Shown here: positions 8,935 to 17,521 of the stretch, piece by piece
How the letters are laid out: every line of letters begins with the position of its first letter
Position numbering within the stretch: position 1 is the stretch's first letter
Origin: Alteromonas hispanica
Lineage (GTDB): Bacteria > Pseudomonadota > Gammaproteobacteria > Enterobacterales > Alteromonadaceae
Assembly: GCF_010500915.1 (NCBI RefSeq)
Contig: NZ_JAAAWP010000002.1
Span: 62,001-126,000 of the forward strand
Direction of reading: 5' to 3'
Length of the DNA stretch: 64,000 nt
The notes under the pieces: generated by a model
The model's input: the letters and a program-made list of their open reading frames with translations, nothing else
What the model was told of the DNA's origin: nothing
Database searches by the model: none
Translations under genes and position numbers: made by a program

Positions 8935-9113
8935 ATTAGGTTGAATTATGTAATCTTAATTGCATCGTCGACGAGCTAACTGCTACTAAAGCGTATAAAA
9001 TAATTCGAGAAATGAAACATTAAATCGAAAAAATGATTTTTATTTGATTATTAATTCATTTTTTACAGTTCCCATTGACGCTAAGTAAATTGCCACTGAT
9101 TGAACGTTAAAGC
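8857..9113. repeat. Duplicated promoter-leader segment, copy A
   Basis: 257 nt nearly identical to 9995-10250 (copy B), spaced about 1.14 kb. It spans the 5' coding part of the precursor and its whole upstream region, showing that the precursor plus exported-protein unit arose by tandem duplication with the cores then diverging. Confidence 0.9.
9032..9054 (-). promoter_or_regulatory. Shared AT-rich upstream motif, precursor A
   Basis: Read on the minus strand, TTAATAATCAAATAAAAATC and the following ATT lies 98 nt upstream of precursor A's start codon. The same motif precedes precursor B (10170-10192) and, oriented toward its gene, the ATP-grasp gene (10287-10320). A common regulator is inferred. 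Confidence 0.5.
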
Positions 9114-9233
9114 GAGAGCGTCCTTCGGAGGCGACCGAAAAACATATTAACTAATGGCAGTTACACAGAATCTGTTACAGGCTCCTTTAAACATTCGCAA
9201 TTTCCCTAAAACGCCATTTATTGTATTGCTACT

Positions 9234-9770
9234 TTAATAAGTATCTAAATCAACTTTTTCATCACTTTCAGATGCCATTTTTTCGTAGGTTTCTAGTGAT
9301 TCCATCAATGCGCGATATTTTTTTTGTAAAACTTCTGAATTAAGAATCGCTTGTTCAAGAACTTCTCCGTGCTTCTCTAGCATTTTTCTATATTGTTCTT
9401 GTTGCTTGCTGCCTGACGCTAGTTGTAAACCATCTAAACTACCACCGCGGCTTAGTGCTAAATTTTGTTGCAGCGTAGACGATTTAATTTTAGACAGATA
9501 ATTTGGATGGCACTGTCTGGTTTTGATTCTCGTAAACGACTTCCTGGGCCTTGATTTACACCTTACTTTAAACAAATCGTCAGAGGTTATTGAATTAAAA
9601 ACATCATAGAAGTCGAAAACAGTTTTTTGGTACTGCTTTTTATAGAAATTGACAGGCTTCCGCCCTACGACTTCAATTACTTCAACTTCTTTTTCTTTAC
9701 CCTCTGTATCAGCAGCGTGGACAGCTAGTGGACAAAGAAAAAGTGTGATAGTTATGATAGTCCTATTCAT
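9234..9770 (-). CDS. Exported protein of the peptide island, copy B
   Basis: 178 residues from ATG 9770, chosen because a strong AGGAGGGG lies just upstream; an in-frame GTG at 9785 is less likely. A signal peptide ends near VHAAD, followed by VEVIEVVGRKPVNFYKK and a charged helical body with a pair of cysteines (CKSRPRKSFTRIKTRQC). It is the paralogue of 8060-8602 and follows precursor B by 74 nt, so each small peptide has its own exported partner. It could act as a periplasmic chaperone, immunity or uptake-related protein, but nothing in the sequence decides this. Confidence 0.72.
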   Translation of the reverse strand: MNRTIITITLFLCPLAVHAADTEGKEKEVEVIEVVGRKPVNFYKKQYQKTVFDFYDVFNSITSDDLFKVRCKSRPRKSFTRIKTRQCHPNYLSKIKSSTLQQNLALSRGGSLDGLQLASGSKQQEQYRKMLEKHGEVLEQAILNSEVLQKKYRALMESLETYEKMASESDEKVDLDTY

Positions 9771-9844
9771 ATCCCCTCCTGACACACTTTAATTTCGAGT
9801 AAAGGCCGACAGAGTGTCAGCCCTTACTAATAGAATTAGCGGAA

Positions 9845-10072
9845 TTAACAGAACATATTTCCATCACCACCGATGCCAGATTTAAACATCGGTTCAGTAC
9901 CCCATCCCAAATCTACCATCGTGCAGCCACCTCCAGGACCACAAGTCTTGCTTTTTGGGACACAAATCGCACCCGCGTCTTTGCTATTACCCACCCACTT
10001 CTGTGAGTCACTTTGCTTTGCCACATTAAACACAAACGATTTTGTATTTGTCATAAGTTTTTTACTCTTCAA
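9845..10072 (-). CDS. Putative RiPP precursor peptide B
   Basis: 75 residues, paralogue of peptide A. The leader-like N-terminus (MKSKKLM.NTKSFVFNVAK, QSDSQKW) is conserved, followed by a variable stretch and a core-like end with GPGGGCTMVDLGWGTEP, then GIGGDG and a final FC. Conserved between copies are the Cys-Thr pair, Val-Asp, Gly-Trp-Gly, Glu-Pro, Gly-Gly-Asp-Gly and the terminal Phe-Cys. A GAAGAG ribosome site lies about 10 nt before the ATG. The promoter region faces the divergent ATP-grasp gene about 400 nt away. Confidence 0.68.
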   Translation of the reverse strand: MKSKKLMTNTKSFVFNVAKQSDSQKWVGNSKDAGAICVPKSKTCGPGGGCTMVDLGWGTEPMFKSGIGGDGNMFC

Positions 10073-10250
10073 ATTAGGTTGAATTATGTAATCTAGATTG
10101 CATCGTCGACGAACTAACTGCTACTAAAGCGTATAAAATAATTCGAGAAATGAAACATTAAATCGAAAAAATGATTTTCATTTGATTATTAATTCATTTT
10201 TACAGTTCCCATTGGCGCTAAGTAAGTTGCCACTGATTGAACCTTAAAGC
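9995..10250. repeat. Duplicated promoter-leader segment, copy B
   Basis: 256 nt nearly identical to copy A at 8857-9113; see that entry. Differences are mostly single-base changes. Confidence 0.9.
10170..10192 (-). promoter_or_regulatory. Shared AT-rich upstream motif, precursor B
   Basis: Minus-strand TTAATAATCAAATGAAAATC and the following ATT, 98 nt upstream of precursor B's start, the same spacing as in copy A. Confidence 0.5.
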
Positions 10251-10286
10251 CCAGATACTGTTCGTTAACTTTCAGTAATTTTTGAT

Positions 10287-10320
10287 TTAATAATCATATG
10301 AAAATCAAATAAAAATCATT
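10287..10320 (+). promoter_or_regulatory. Shared AT-rich upstream motif, ATP-grasp gene
   Basis: Plus-strand TTAATAATCATATGAAAATC followed directly by AAATAAAAATCATT. It contains the forms seen before both precursors; its last 18 nt (10303-10320) are an exact inverted copy of 9032-9049. It ends 149 nt upstream of the ATP-grasp start and points toward it. The rest of the 10073-10469 gap is AT-rich with no other gene seen. Confidence 0.5.
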
Positions 10321-10469
10321 TCTTATCCTTCACTCTCGCTGAATGTATGAAATTGCTTATAGTAATTACGCTTTGCCCAAGTCCAAGATAATTATTTTGA
10401 GTGCCACTCAACTACCCATTTGGAGAATAAACCAGAACTGCAGTTTCAACAAAAAAAAGGAGTTTTATT

Positions 10470-11426
10470 TTGAACCAGCAACTCGTGGTGATTACCCATC
10501 AAAATGACATTCATGCAGATAAGTTGTTAGCACGTTTTGAAGGAAAAGTGTTTCGTTTAAATATTGATATGTTTCCCGCTGACTATTCGTTCAGTTTCAA
10601 AACATATGACAAGCAAGCCTTCCCCTTAGGAAGTATAAGGTGTTTAAAAACGGATGAGGAAATTGATATCTCTTCAATTAGTGCCATCTGGACACGTAAA
10701 CCAGCAGAATATAGCTTCTCAGAAACGTCATTACATGCGCAAGAGCTTGCATACGCAAAACAGGAAACCGAATACGCATTTAAAGGTCTTCTGCACTGCC
10801 TTGAGTGTTTCTGGGTAAGTCACCCCCTTGCCAACCGTTCAGCATATTGGAAACAAGAGCAGCAGATAAGAGCGCATCGCATGGGCTTTAAGGTGCTGGA
10901 TTTACTCATCACTAACTCACCAGAAACAGTTAAAGATTTTTATAACGATGCAAAAGATGGCATCGTTCTCAAATCCCTGTCATCACCGTTCCTAGCTGCA
11001 GACAAAGTTGGTTCAGAAGATATTATTCATCGAAGCGGTCTACCTACCACCAAAATTACTACAGAGCATCTCGACAAAATTGAGACAGTGCGGCTATTTC
11101 CTACAAGCTTTCAGGCTTTCCTCGATAAGGTTTTTGACCTTCGCGTTACTGTTATTGGCAGCAAAGTATTTGCCGCAAAGATTTGTTCACAAGATGATGA
11201 GCGTACGCGTATTGATTTCAGAAATTACGAAGCCGATATTCGCTACGAACACTATATATTACCTCATGTGATTGAAAAGCGCTGTCTCGACTTCGTTCAC
11301 AGTTACGGTCTTGAATACGGAGCCATAGATTTACTTGTTGATGTGAATGGCGATTATTACTTCCTTGAAAATAACCCTGCCGGTGAGTTTTGGTTTATTG
11401 AGGAACGTGTTCCCACCTTAACATGA
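10470..11426 (+). CDS. ATP-grasp peptide maturase (MvdD/graspetide-synthetase-like), 3' frame break
   Basis: 318 residues as read. The start is TTG at 10470 with AAGGAG 7 nt upstream. The pre-ATP-grasp part has VVITHQNDIHADKLL, VFRLNIDMFP and the IWTRKPAEY motif; the catalytic half has GIVLKSL, FQAFLDKVFDLRVTVIGSKV, FAAKICSQ and GAIDLLVDVNGDYYFLENNP with AGEFWFIEE, all typical of ligases that form ester or amide crosslinks in microviridin/marinostatin-type peptides. After FIEE the frame reads RVPTLT and stops, whereas the usual final helix is found one frame over (MMEALAKTLLAGARL, 11423-11470) and ends in an ATGA overlap with the next ORF. A one-base indel near 11395-11423 is likely. Activity of the truncated form is uncertain. 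Confidence 0.82.
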   Translation: MNQQLVVITHQNDIHADKLLARFEGKVFRLNIDMFPADYSFSFKTYDKQAFPLGSIRCLKTDEEIDISSISAIWTRKPAEYSFSETSLHAQELAYAKQETEYAFKGLLHCLECFWVSHPLANRSAYWKQEQQIRAHRMGFKVLDLLITNSPETVKDFYNDAKDGIVLKSLSSPFLAADKVGSEDIIHRSGLPTTKITTEHLDKIETVRLFPTSFQAFLDKVFDLRVTVIGSKVFAAKICSQDDERTRIDFRNYEADIRYEHYILPHVIEKRCLDFVHSYGLEYGAIDLLVDVNGDYYFLENNPAGEFWFIEERVPTLT

Positions 11427-11470
11427 TGGAAGCGCTTGCAAAAACTTTGCTAGCAGGAGCACGCTTATGA
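11423..11470 (+). pseudogene. Out-of-frame C-terminal helix of the ATP-grasp maturase
   Basis: Codes MMEALAKTLLAGARL and TGA in a different frame from 10470-11426. ATP-grasp maturases normally end with such a helix a few residues after the FLE.NP..EF..IE motif. The stop overlaps the next ATG (ATGA, 11467-11470), the normal coupling of an intact operon. Confidence 0.6.
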
Positions 11471-11733
11471 CAACACCCACTTCACCTTTCAACGCACTTA
11501 AATTGCTTGAACAACACGTTGAACATACCTTGTTTTTACTTGCCATCGACAAGATGGATATGTCGTTTATGCCTACAATTTATGACGCACTTATCAAGTT
11601 GCTTATACCAGAGTGCGAAGCCCGTTTTATCCCAATAGAGTATTTTGAGCTTATCGCGCTTTTTATTGCAAAACACAAACAGTGCATCGCGAAACGGATT
11701 CAGGTTCATATCCTGCTCAACGACGACAATTAA
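11467..11733 (+). pseudogene. Downstream island gene truncated by IS66 remnant
   Basis: Starts MTTPTSPFNALKLLEQHVEH and overlaps the maturase's likely true stop by ATGA, so it was the next gene of the operon. Only the first ~41 codons (to about 11590) lie outside IS66 homology; the rest of the frame is antisense to the IS66 tnpB fragment. I do not recognise the short N-terminus; a transporter, protease or second modifying enzyme would be usual in such loci, but nothing here shows which. Confidence 0.55.
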
Positions 11734-11808
11734 GCCGTTAATCGATTTGCGGAAGTCGACGATATCCGTGCATAAATAAATGTCGGTAGGCTCAACAAAC
11801 ATCTTCAT
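11590..11808 (-). pseudogene. tnpB: IS66 TnpB, truncated
   Basis: MKMFVEPTDIYLCTDIVDFR, then SINGL, NPF..ALFVFCNKKRDKLKIL and YWDKTGFALWYKQL match IS66 TnpB (Orf2). Homology stops after about residue 73 and the remaining 17 codons to the stop at 11536 are foreign. TnpB is an accessory protein of IS66 transposition and would be inactive here. Starts in an ATGA overlap with tnpA. Confidence 0.85.
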
Positions 11809-12125
11809 TCGCCCAATGCCTTCATCACAGCAGCAACCCAGTGAGGGTTAATATCGGTTGGCAAGCTAAGTTGAGCGTTTCCCAATTTCAGGAGGAGGTC
11901 GCCAGCCATTTCTTCGGTGTAGGATTCAACCTTCGTGACTTCACGCTTCACCTGAACGAACTTGCTGCTTGTTCGCTGTAGCCGAATATCACGACGTCGG
12001 GTGTAGTAAGTTTGAACATTAATCTGCTGTTGGCGACAAAACTCCACCGCAGTGAGTACACTTTGTTTTTGTTGCTCAAATAGGTTGAGCCAGTCTTGTA
12101 TGTCTCTTCGTTGAAGACGCTGCAT
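11805..12125 (-). CDS. tnpA: IS66 TnpA accessory protein
   Basis: 106 residues from the ATG at 12125; AAGGAG lies 7 nt upstream, which favours it over the ATG at 12131. Sequence MQRLQRRDIQDWLNLFEQQ, then FCRQQQINVQTYYTRRRDIR is the helix-turn-helix region of IS66 TnpA. It appears complete and ends in an ATGA overlap with the truncated tnpB. Without tnpC the element cannot move by itself. Confidence 0.85.
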   Translation of the reverse strand: MQRLQRRDIQDWLNLFEQQKQSVLTAVEFCRQQQINVQTYYTRRRDIRLQRTSSKFVQVKREVTKVESYTEEMAGDLLLKLGNAQLSLPTDINPHWVAAVMKALGE

Positions 12126-12222
12126 GGTCATTCTCCTTAGCAAAAAAGAACATCATGCTGTAGCTAACTTATGAATTGAATGTGGGGATTTCCGGACGCT
12201 CACAGTTAGGACGGATCAGTCA

Positions 12223-12261
12223 CCATAAAAAAAGCGAGCGTAATAAAATTACGCTCGCTTT
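12223..12261 (-). terminator. Terminator after leuABCD
   Basis: A 14-bp perfect stem (12231-12244 with 12248-12261; core AGCGAGCGTAAT) with an A-rich flank at 12226-12233 that becomes a T run on the minus strand. It lies about 78 nt after the leuD stop. The near-symmetric AT flanks could also stop plus-strand reading. Confidence 0.85.
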
Positions 12262-12338
12262 TCTTTTATCAGTTTGTTGCGTCTAAGGCCAGGCTGGCCA
12301 GTTTAGTCTTCAGCAACAGGGCAGGTAATGCTAAACGT

Positions 12339-12944
12339 CTATAACCAACTAGGTTGCTTTGCCTCAAATGCATCAATAGCATCAGCTAATTCTAGTGTTT
12401 GACCTATGGCATCAAGACCTTTTATTAGGTTAGTTTTGTGGTGAGGGGCAATATCGAAGCTAAATGATACATCGCCAAAACTAACGGTTTGTGCAGGTAA
12501 ATCAACAGTAATGGTAATAGCAGCATCTGCTTTTACCGCATCGAATAGCGCATCCATTTGTTCGCTCGTTAAAGCGACTGGAACCAACTGGTTGTTGATG
12601 CAGTTACCATAAAAAATGTCAGCGAAGCTTGTTGCGATTACAGCTTTGAAGCCAAAATCTGCAAGCGCCCACGGGGCATGCTCTCTACTAGAGCCGCAAC
12701 CAAAGTTTTCCCTGGCGAGTAAAATGCTAGCGCCTTTATGTTCAGGCTTATTGAGAGAGAAGTCTGGGTTTGGCTCTTGCTCTTTTAAATCTAAATAGCG
12801 CCAATCGTGAAATAAATGCTTTCCATAGCCAATACGGGTAACCCCGGTTAAAAATTGCTTTGGAATAATTTGGTCGGTGTCCACGTTAGCTTGATCTAGC
12901 GGAGCCGCTATGCCGGTATGTTGTGTAAAGCCTTGTTCTGACAT
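12339..12944 (-). CDS. leuD: 3-isopropylmalate dehydratase small subunit
   Basis: 201 residues, normal for LeuD. With LeuC it interconverts 2- and 3-isopropylmalate in leucine synthesis. Motifs: N-terminal [41 protein letters not shown] and the swivel-domain [17 protein letters not shown]. Last gene of leuABCD, 3 nt after leuC. Confidence 0.97.
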   Translation of the reverse strand: MSEQGFTQHTGIAAPLDQANVDTDQIIPKQFLTGVTRIGYGKHLFHDWRYLDLKEQEPNPDFSLNKPEHKGASILLARENFGCGSSREHAPWALADFGFKAVIATSFADIFYGNCINNQLVPVALTSEQMDALFDAVKADAAITITVDLPAQTVSFGDVSFSFDIAPHHKTNLIKGLDAIGQTLELADAIDAFEAKQPSWL

Positions 12945-12947
12945 GTG

Positions 12948-14348
12948 TTACTCCTGATAATCTCTAACGTCGGCGAAACGACCATTAATAGCCGCCGCTG
13001 CAGCCATTGCCGGACTCACTAGGTGGGTGCGCGCTCCACGGCCCTGACGACCTTCGAAATTCCTGTTGCTGGTAGATGCACAGCGATCGCCAGAAACAAG
13101 TTTGTCATCGTTCATACCTAAACACATTGAACAGCCAGGTAAGCGCCACTCAAAGCCAGCCTCTTCGAAAATCTTATCTAAACCTTCAGCTTCAGCTTGG
13201 CGTTTTACTGCCCCAGAGCCTGGTACTACGATGGCGGTAACGGATGATGATACTTTGCCTTTTTTGGCAACGTGAGCAGCAGCTCGCAAGTCTTCTATAC
13301 GGCCATTGGTACACGAGCCAATGAAAACATGATTCACTGCTACGTCAGCGAGTTTTTCGCCAGCTTTTAAGCCCATGTAGCTCAGCGCTTTTTTCGCGCT
13401 CTCTATTTCAATTGGGTCGGTAAAGTCTTCAGGTGCAGGAACAGGCGTATTAACCCCAATTACTTGGCCTGGGTTGGTTCCCCATGTAACCTGTGGTGCT
13501 ATATCGGCAGCTTCTAATTCAACAACAGTGTCGAAGCTTGCGCCTTCTTCGGTATATAAGGTTTTCCAATAGGCTAGGGCTTCATCCCATGCTTGGTCTT
13601 TCGGCGCATATTCACGATTTTTTAGGTAATTAAAAGTAACGTCATCTGGCGCAATTAAACCTGCTTTTGCACCTGCTTCAATACTCATATTACACACAGT
13701 CATACGCTCTTCCATTGTAAGACTGCGTATAGCTTCACCAGCGTATTCAATGACATGCCCTGTTGCGCCGGCATGGCCAATTTTGCCGATGATGGCCAAA
13801 ATAATATCTTTCGCTGTAATTCCTACAGGAAGCTTGCCATTAACATTAATAAGCATGCTTTTTGCGCGGCTTTGTTTGAGGGTTTGCGTTGCTAAAACAT
13901 GCTCTACTTGAGATGTGCCGATTCCAAAAGCAAGAGCGCCAAAAGCTCCGTGTGTAGCGGTGTGAGAGTCTCCGCATACTACCGTCATACCAGGCTGAAT
14001 GAGTCCTAACTCCGGCCCCATTACATGCACAATACCCTGCTTTTGATGGCCGACAGGGTAAAGCTGAATTCCGTGCTCTTCACAGTTTTTTGCAAGAGTG
14101 TGAAGTTGTAGCGCGTTATCTGGGCCGCAGGCATCAATCGCAAGTGAACGGGTTGAAATGCTGTGATCCATAGTACCAACAGTCTTTTCTGGGCGTCGCA
14201 CTTTACGGCCTTTTTCGTTAAGGCCAGCAAAAGCTTGCGGAGAAGTTACTTCGTGAATTAGGTGACGATCGATATAAATTAGGCTGTCATCGCCTAGTTG
14301 GTCAACAATATGTGCTTGCCATACTTTGTCATATAAGGTCTTGGCCAT
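12948..14348 (-). CDS. leuC: 3-isopropylmalate dehydratase large subunit
   Basis: 466 residues, the catalytic subunit of isopropylmalate isomerase with a 4Fe-4S cluster. Cluster ligands appear in [17 protein letters not shown] (one Cys) and [11 protein letters not shown] (two Cys). Substrate-binding [20 protein letters not shown] and the C-terminal [12 protein letters not shown] are typical of aconitase-family enzymes. It sits 9 nt after leuB and 3 nt before leuD in the leucine operon. Confidence 0.97.
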   Translation of the reverse strand: MAKTLYDKVWQAHIVDQLGDDSLIYIDRHLIHEVTSPQAFAGLNEKGRKVRRPEKTVGTMDHSISTRSLAIDACGPDNALQLHTLAKNCEEHGIQLYPVGHQKQGIVHVMGPELGLIQPGMTVVCGDSHTATHGAFGALAFGIGTSQVEHVLATQTLKQSRAKSMLINVNGKLPVGITAKDIILAIIGKIGHAGATGHVIEYAGEAIRSLTMEERMTVCNMSIEAGAKAGLIAPDDVTFNYLKNREYAPKDQAWDEALAYWKTLYTEEGASFDTVVELEAADIAPQVTWGTNPGQVIGVNTPVPAPEDFTDPIEIESAKKALSYMGLKAGEKLADVAVNHVFIGSCTNGRIEDLRAAAHVAKKGKVSSSVTAIVVPGSGAVKRQAEAEGLDKIFEEAGFEWRLPGCSMCLGMNDDKLVSGDRCASTSNRNFEGRQGRGARTHLVSPAMAAAAAINGRFADVRDYQE

Positions 14349-14357
14349 GTGGAATTT

Positions 14358-15455
<1,098 letters not shown>

Positions 15456-17015
15456 TTATTCTCCTACAACGCGTTCTTGTTGATTCTTTTGCTGATCAAT
15501 CTGGTCGGCCAGATAAGTATTGTTCAGTACGAATATCAATGCTTTTACACCGGCTTCTACGATATCTGTGGCTAAGCCGATACCGTGGAACCGACGTTCT
15601 TTATATGTGGCAATAACACTGACTTGCGCTAATGCATCTGCACCTTCGCCCTTCGAGTCTAGTTTAAAGTCGACAATTTCTAAGTCTTCATGACCCAAAA
15701 TAGAGATTATGGCTTTAAATGCGGCATCTACTGGTCCATTACCTGTACATGCTTGCGTAATCTCTTGCTCACCTACTTTCATCTTTACGGTAGCACTAGG
15801 GATAATTTCTCTGCCTGAATTAGCTTGAAGGTAAAGAAGCTGATAGTGCGCTTGGTCGTGCTTTTGTTTATCGAAAAACAACAGTGCCTCAAGGTCATAG
15901 TCGTAGACCTGTCCTTTCTTATCAGCCAGTTTCAAAAATGCGTCGTAAACGGCCTCTAAATCAAACTCTTCAGGCTTGTAACCTAACTCGGTTAGCCTGT
16001 GTTTTATTACATGGCGACCCGAACGAGAGGTTAGGTTAAGGTTGTTCTTGTTAATACCGACACTCTCAGGTGTCATAATTTCATAGGTATTTTGCGCTTT
16101 TAAGACACCGTCTTGATGTATGCCTGACGAGTGACTAAAGGCGTTGGCCCCAACAATAGCCTTGTTAGATTGAACTGGCATATTGCATAATTGGCTGACG
16201 AGTTTCGAGGTACGTGAGATTTCTGTTGAGTTAATATTGGTATCAATACCAAGCAAGCCTTTTCGGGTTTGCAAGATCATTGCAATCTCTTCAAGCGACG
16301 CGTTACCCGCACGCTCACCAATGCCATTAATAGTGCACTCCACCTGACGAGCACCTTGCTCTACTGCGGCGAGTGAATTAGCAACAGCTAGGCCCAAATC
16401 GTTGTGGCAATGCACAGAGATAATGGCTTTATCGATATTAGGAACTCGATTAAACAGCTGCTGAATAATACCGCCGAACTCAGTGGGCGTTGTGTAGCCA
16501 ACAGTATCAGGAATATTTACTGTGGCGGCGCCGGCTGTAATAGCGGCTTCTACCATACGGCACAGGTAGTCGATATGCGTTCTGCCTGCGTCTTCACATG
16601 AAAACTCCACGTCATCGGTGTATTTACGGGCATGCTTTACCGCAGCTACGGCCATGTCTACCACATCATCATGGGATTTGCGTAATTTCGCACCAACGTG
16701 TATTTCCGATGTGGCAATAAAGGTATGTATTCTAAACTGCTCAGCTACGCTAAGGGCTTGGCCGCATGCATCAATGTCACCGGGAAGGGCGCGTGACAGA
16801 CCGCAGATAACAGAATTTTTAATCTCTTTCGCAATCATTTGTACTGATTGGAAATCGCCAGGTGAAGACACAGGAAAACCTGCTTCTATGATGTCTACGC
16901 CCAATCGCTCGAGCGCCAGCGCAATCTGTAACTTCTCTTTGGCACTTAGACTTGCTGGCAAGGCCTGCTCACCGTCTCGCAATGTGGTATCAAAGATTTT
17001 CACTTGATTTGTCAT
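15456..17015 (-). CDS. leuA: 2-isopropylmalate synthase
   Basis: 519 residues. Condenses acetyl-CoA with 2-oxoisovalerate, the committed and leucine-inhibited step. The N-terminal TIM barrel has [20 protein letters not shown], with metal-binding [14 protein letters not shown] and [14 protein letters not shown]; the C-terminal allosteric domain (about 390-510) holds the leucine-binding fold. First structural gene after the leader peptide at 17093-17149 and the attenuator at 17039-17066; GAGAG ribosome site just upstream. Confidence 0.97.
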   Translation of the reverse strand: MTNQVKIFDTTLRDGEQALPASLSAKEKLQIALALERLGVDIIEAGFPVSSPGDFQSVQMIAKEIKNSVICGLSRALPGDIDACGQALSVAEQFRIHTFIATSEIHVGAKLRKSHDDVVDMAVAAVKHARKYTDDVEFSCEDAGRTHIDYLCRMVEAAITAGAATVNIPDTVGYTTPTEFGGIIQQLFNRVPNIDKAIISVHCHNDLGLAVANSLAAVEQGARQVECTINGIGERAGNASLEEIAMILQTRKGLLGIDTNINSTEISRTSKLVSQLCNMPVQSNKAIVGANAFSHSSGIHQDGVLKAQNTYEIMTPESVGINKNNLNLTSRSGRHVIKHRLTELGYKPEEFDLEAVYDAFLKLADKKGQVYDYDLEALLFFDKQKHDQAHYQLLYLQANSGREIIPSATVKMKVGEQEITQACTGNGPVDAAFKAIISILGHEDLEIVDFKLDSKGEGADALAQVSVIATYKERRFHGIGLATDIVEAGVKALIFVLNNTYLADQIDQQKNQQERVVGE

Positions 17016-17038
17016 GACGCTCTCTCAATAGAATAGTT

Positions 17039-17066
17039 AAAAAAAAACCCGTGCTGTGCACGGGTT
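17039..17066 (-). terminator. leu operon attenuator terminator
   Basis: On the minus strand AACCCGTGC-ACA-GCACGGGTT is followed by a run of about nine T. The 5' arm ACCCGTGCA is exactly complementary to TGCACGGGT at the end of the leader ORF, which supplies the alternative antiterminator pairing. It lies between the leader peptide and leuA. Confidence 0.88.
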
Positions 17067-17092
17067 TTGTGTAATTAATCGCTGGTCGCAAT

Positions 17093-17149
17093 CTACCCGT
17101 GCAGTCTAGCTGCCATCAGGAGTAGTGTAAGAAGAAAACGGATACGCAT
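17093..17149 (-). CDS. leuL: leu operon leader peptide
   Basis: An 18-residue ORF, MRIRFLLTLLLMAARLHG, with six leucine codons of several types (CTT, CTT, CTA, CTC, CTG, CTG). The last leucine codon and stop lie inside the strand that can pair with the attenuator's 5' arm. Ribosome stalling at leucine codons when charged tRNA-Leu is scarce would favour the antiterminator and leuABCD transcription. Too short to be found by usual gene callers; identity rests on leucine content, position and the complementary RNA arms. Confidence 0.88.
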   Translation of the reverse strand: MRIRFLLTLLLMAARLHG

Positions 17150-17371
17150 TTTTCAGTTATCTTTGCAGACCAAAATTTATAGCGACAATTTAACCATGTG
17201 AGCCTTAAACGTCAACCATTGTTTACCATAATGATTATATTTTTATGAAATAGTTGATCTTGATGCCTATATTAGGATGCCTGTCCTAATTGGTGGTGGA
17301 GACTCTCTGGTTTCATGTCTTAAACGTCTGTTTGAATGCTGCTAATGCAGATAAGGAGTCTGACTTTTGAC
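17150..17371. promoter_or_regulatory. leu operon upstream region
   Basis: AT-rich gap upstream of leuL on the minus strand that must contain the leu promoter. I could not assign hexamers with confidence and see no gene here. Confidence 0.4.
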
Positions 17372-17497
17372 ATGGTTAGTATGTTTGTACTCTTTTTGAC
17401 TAGTATGAGGAAGTTTCTAAATGAATTGATAGTTATTATTTTTGTATTTTTATTCATATTTTTGTTCGTGGGCGCATTGCTACTGTCGCTTTGGTAG
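17372..17497 (+). CDS. Possible small hydrophobic membrane protein
   Basis: 41 codons from ATG 17372 (or 30 from ATG 17405). The tail LIVIIFVFLFIFLFVGALLL forms one strong membrane segment, preceded by a basic MRKF. AAGGAG at 17352-17357 is rather far (about 14 nt) from the first ATG. It ends before the convergent unknown gene at 17522. Small single-span proteins like this are common but unprovable from one genome; could equally be chance AT-rich sequence. Confidence 0.3.
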   Translation: MVSMFVLFLTSMRKFLNELIVIIFVFLFIFLFVGALLLSLW

Positions 17498-17521
17498 AAA
17501 GAAGCAGCGTCGACAAGTCCT

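Larger units (their letters stand above)
11590..12203 (-). mobile_element. Right IS66-type remnant (outer end, tnpA, part of tnpB)
   Basis: The outer end at 12184-12203 reads, inverted, GTGAGCGTCCGGAAATCCCC, matching the left remnant. tnpA is intact and tnpB breaks off near 11590, where similarity ends inside the island's truncated gene. Orientation is opposite to the left copy, so both outer ends face the chromosome. Confidence 0.82.

Noticed and set aside
8942-10250. CRISPR-like reading of the repeated island segments
   Set aside because: Only two long copies more than 1 kb apart that span coding and promoter sequence; this is a tandem gene duplication.
11591-11733. Plus-strand continuation of the ORF starting at 11467
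   Set aside because: This part is antisense to the IS66 tnpB fragment; only the first ~41 codons are likely original coding sequence.
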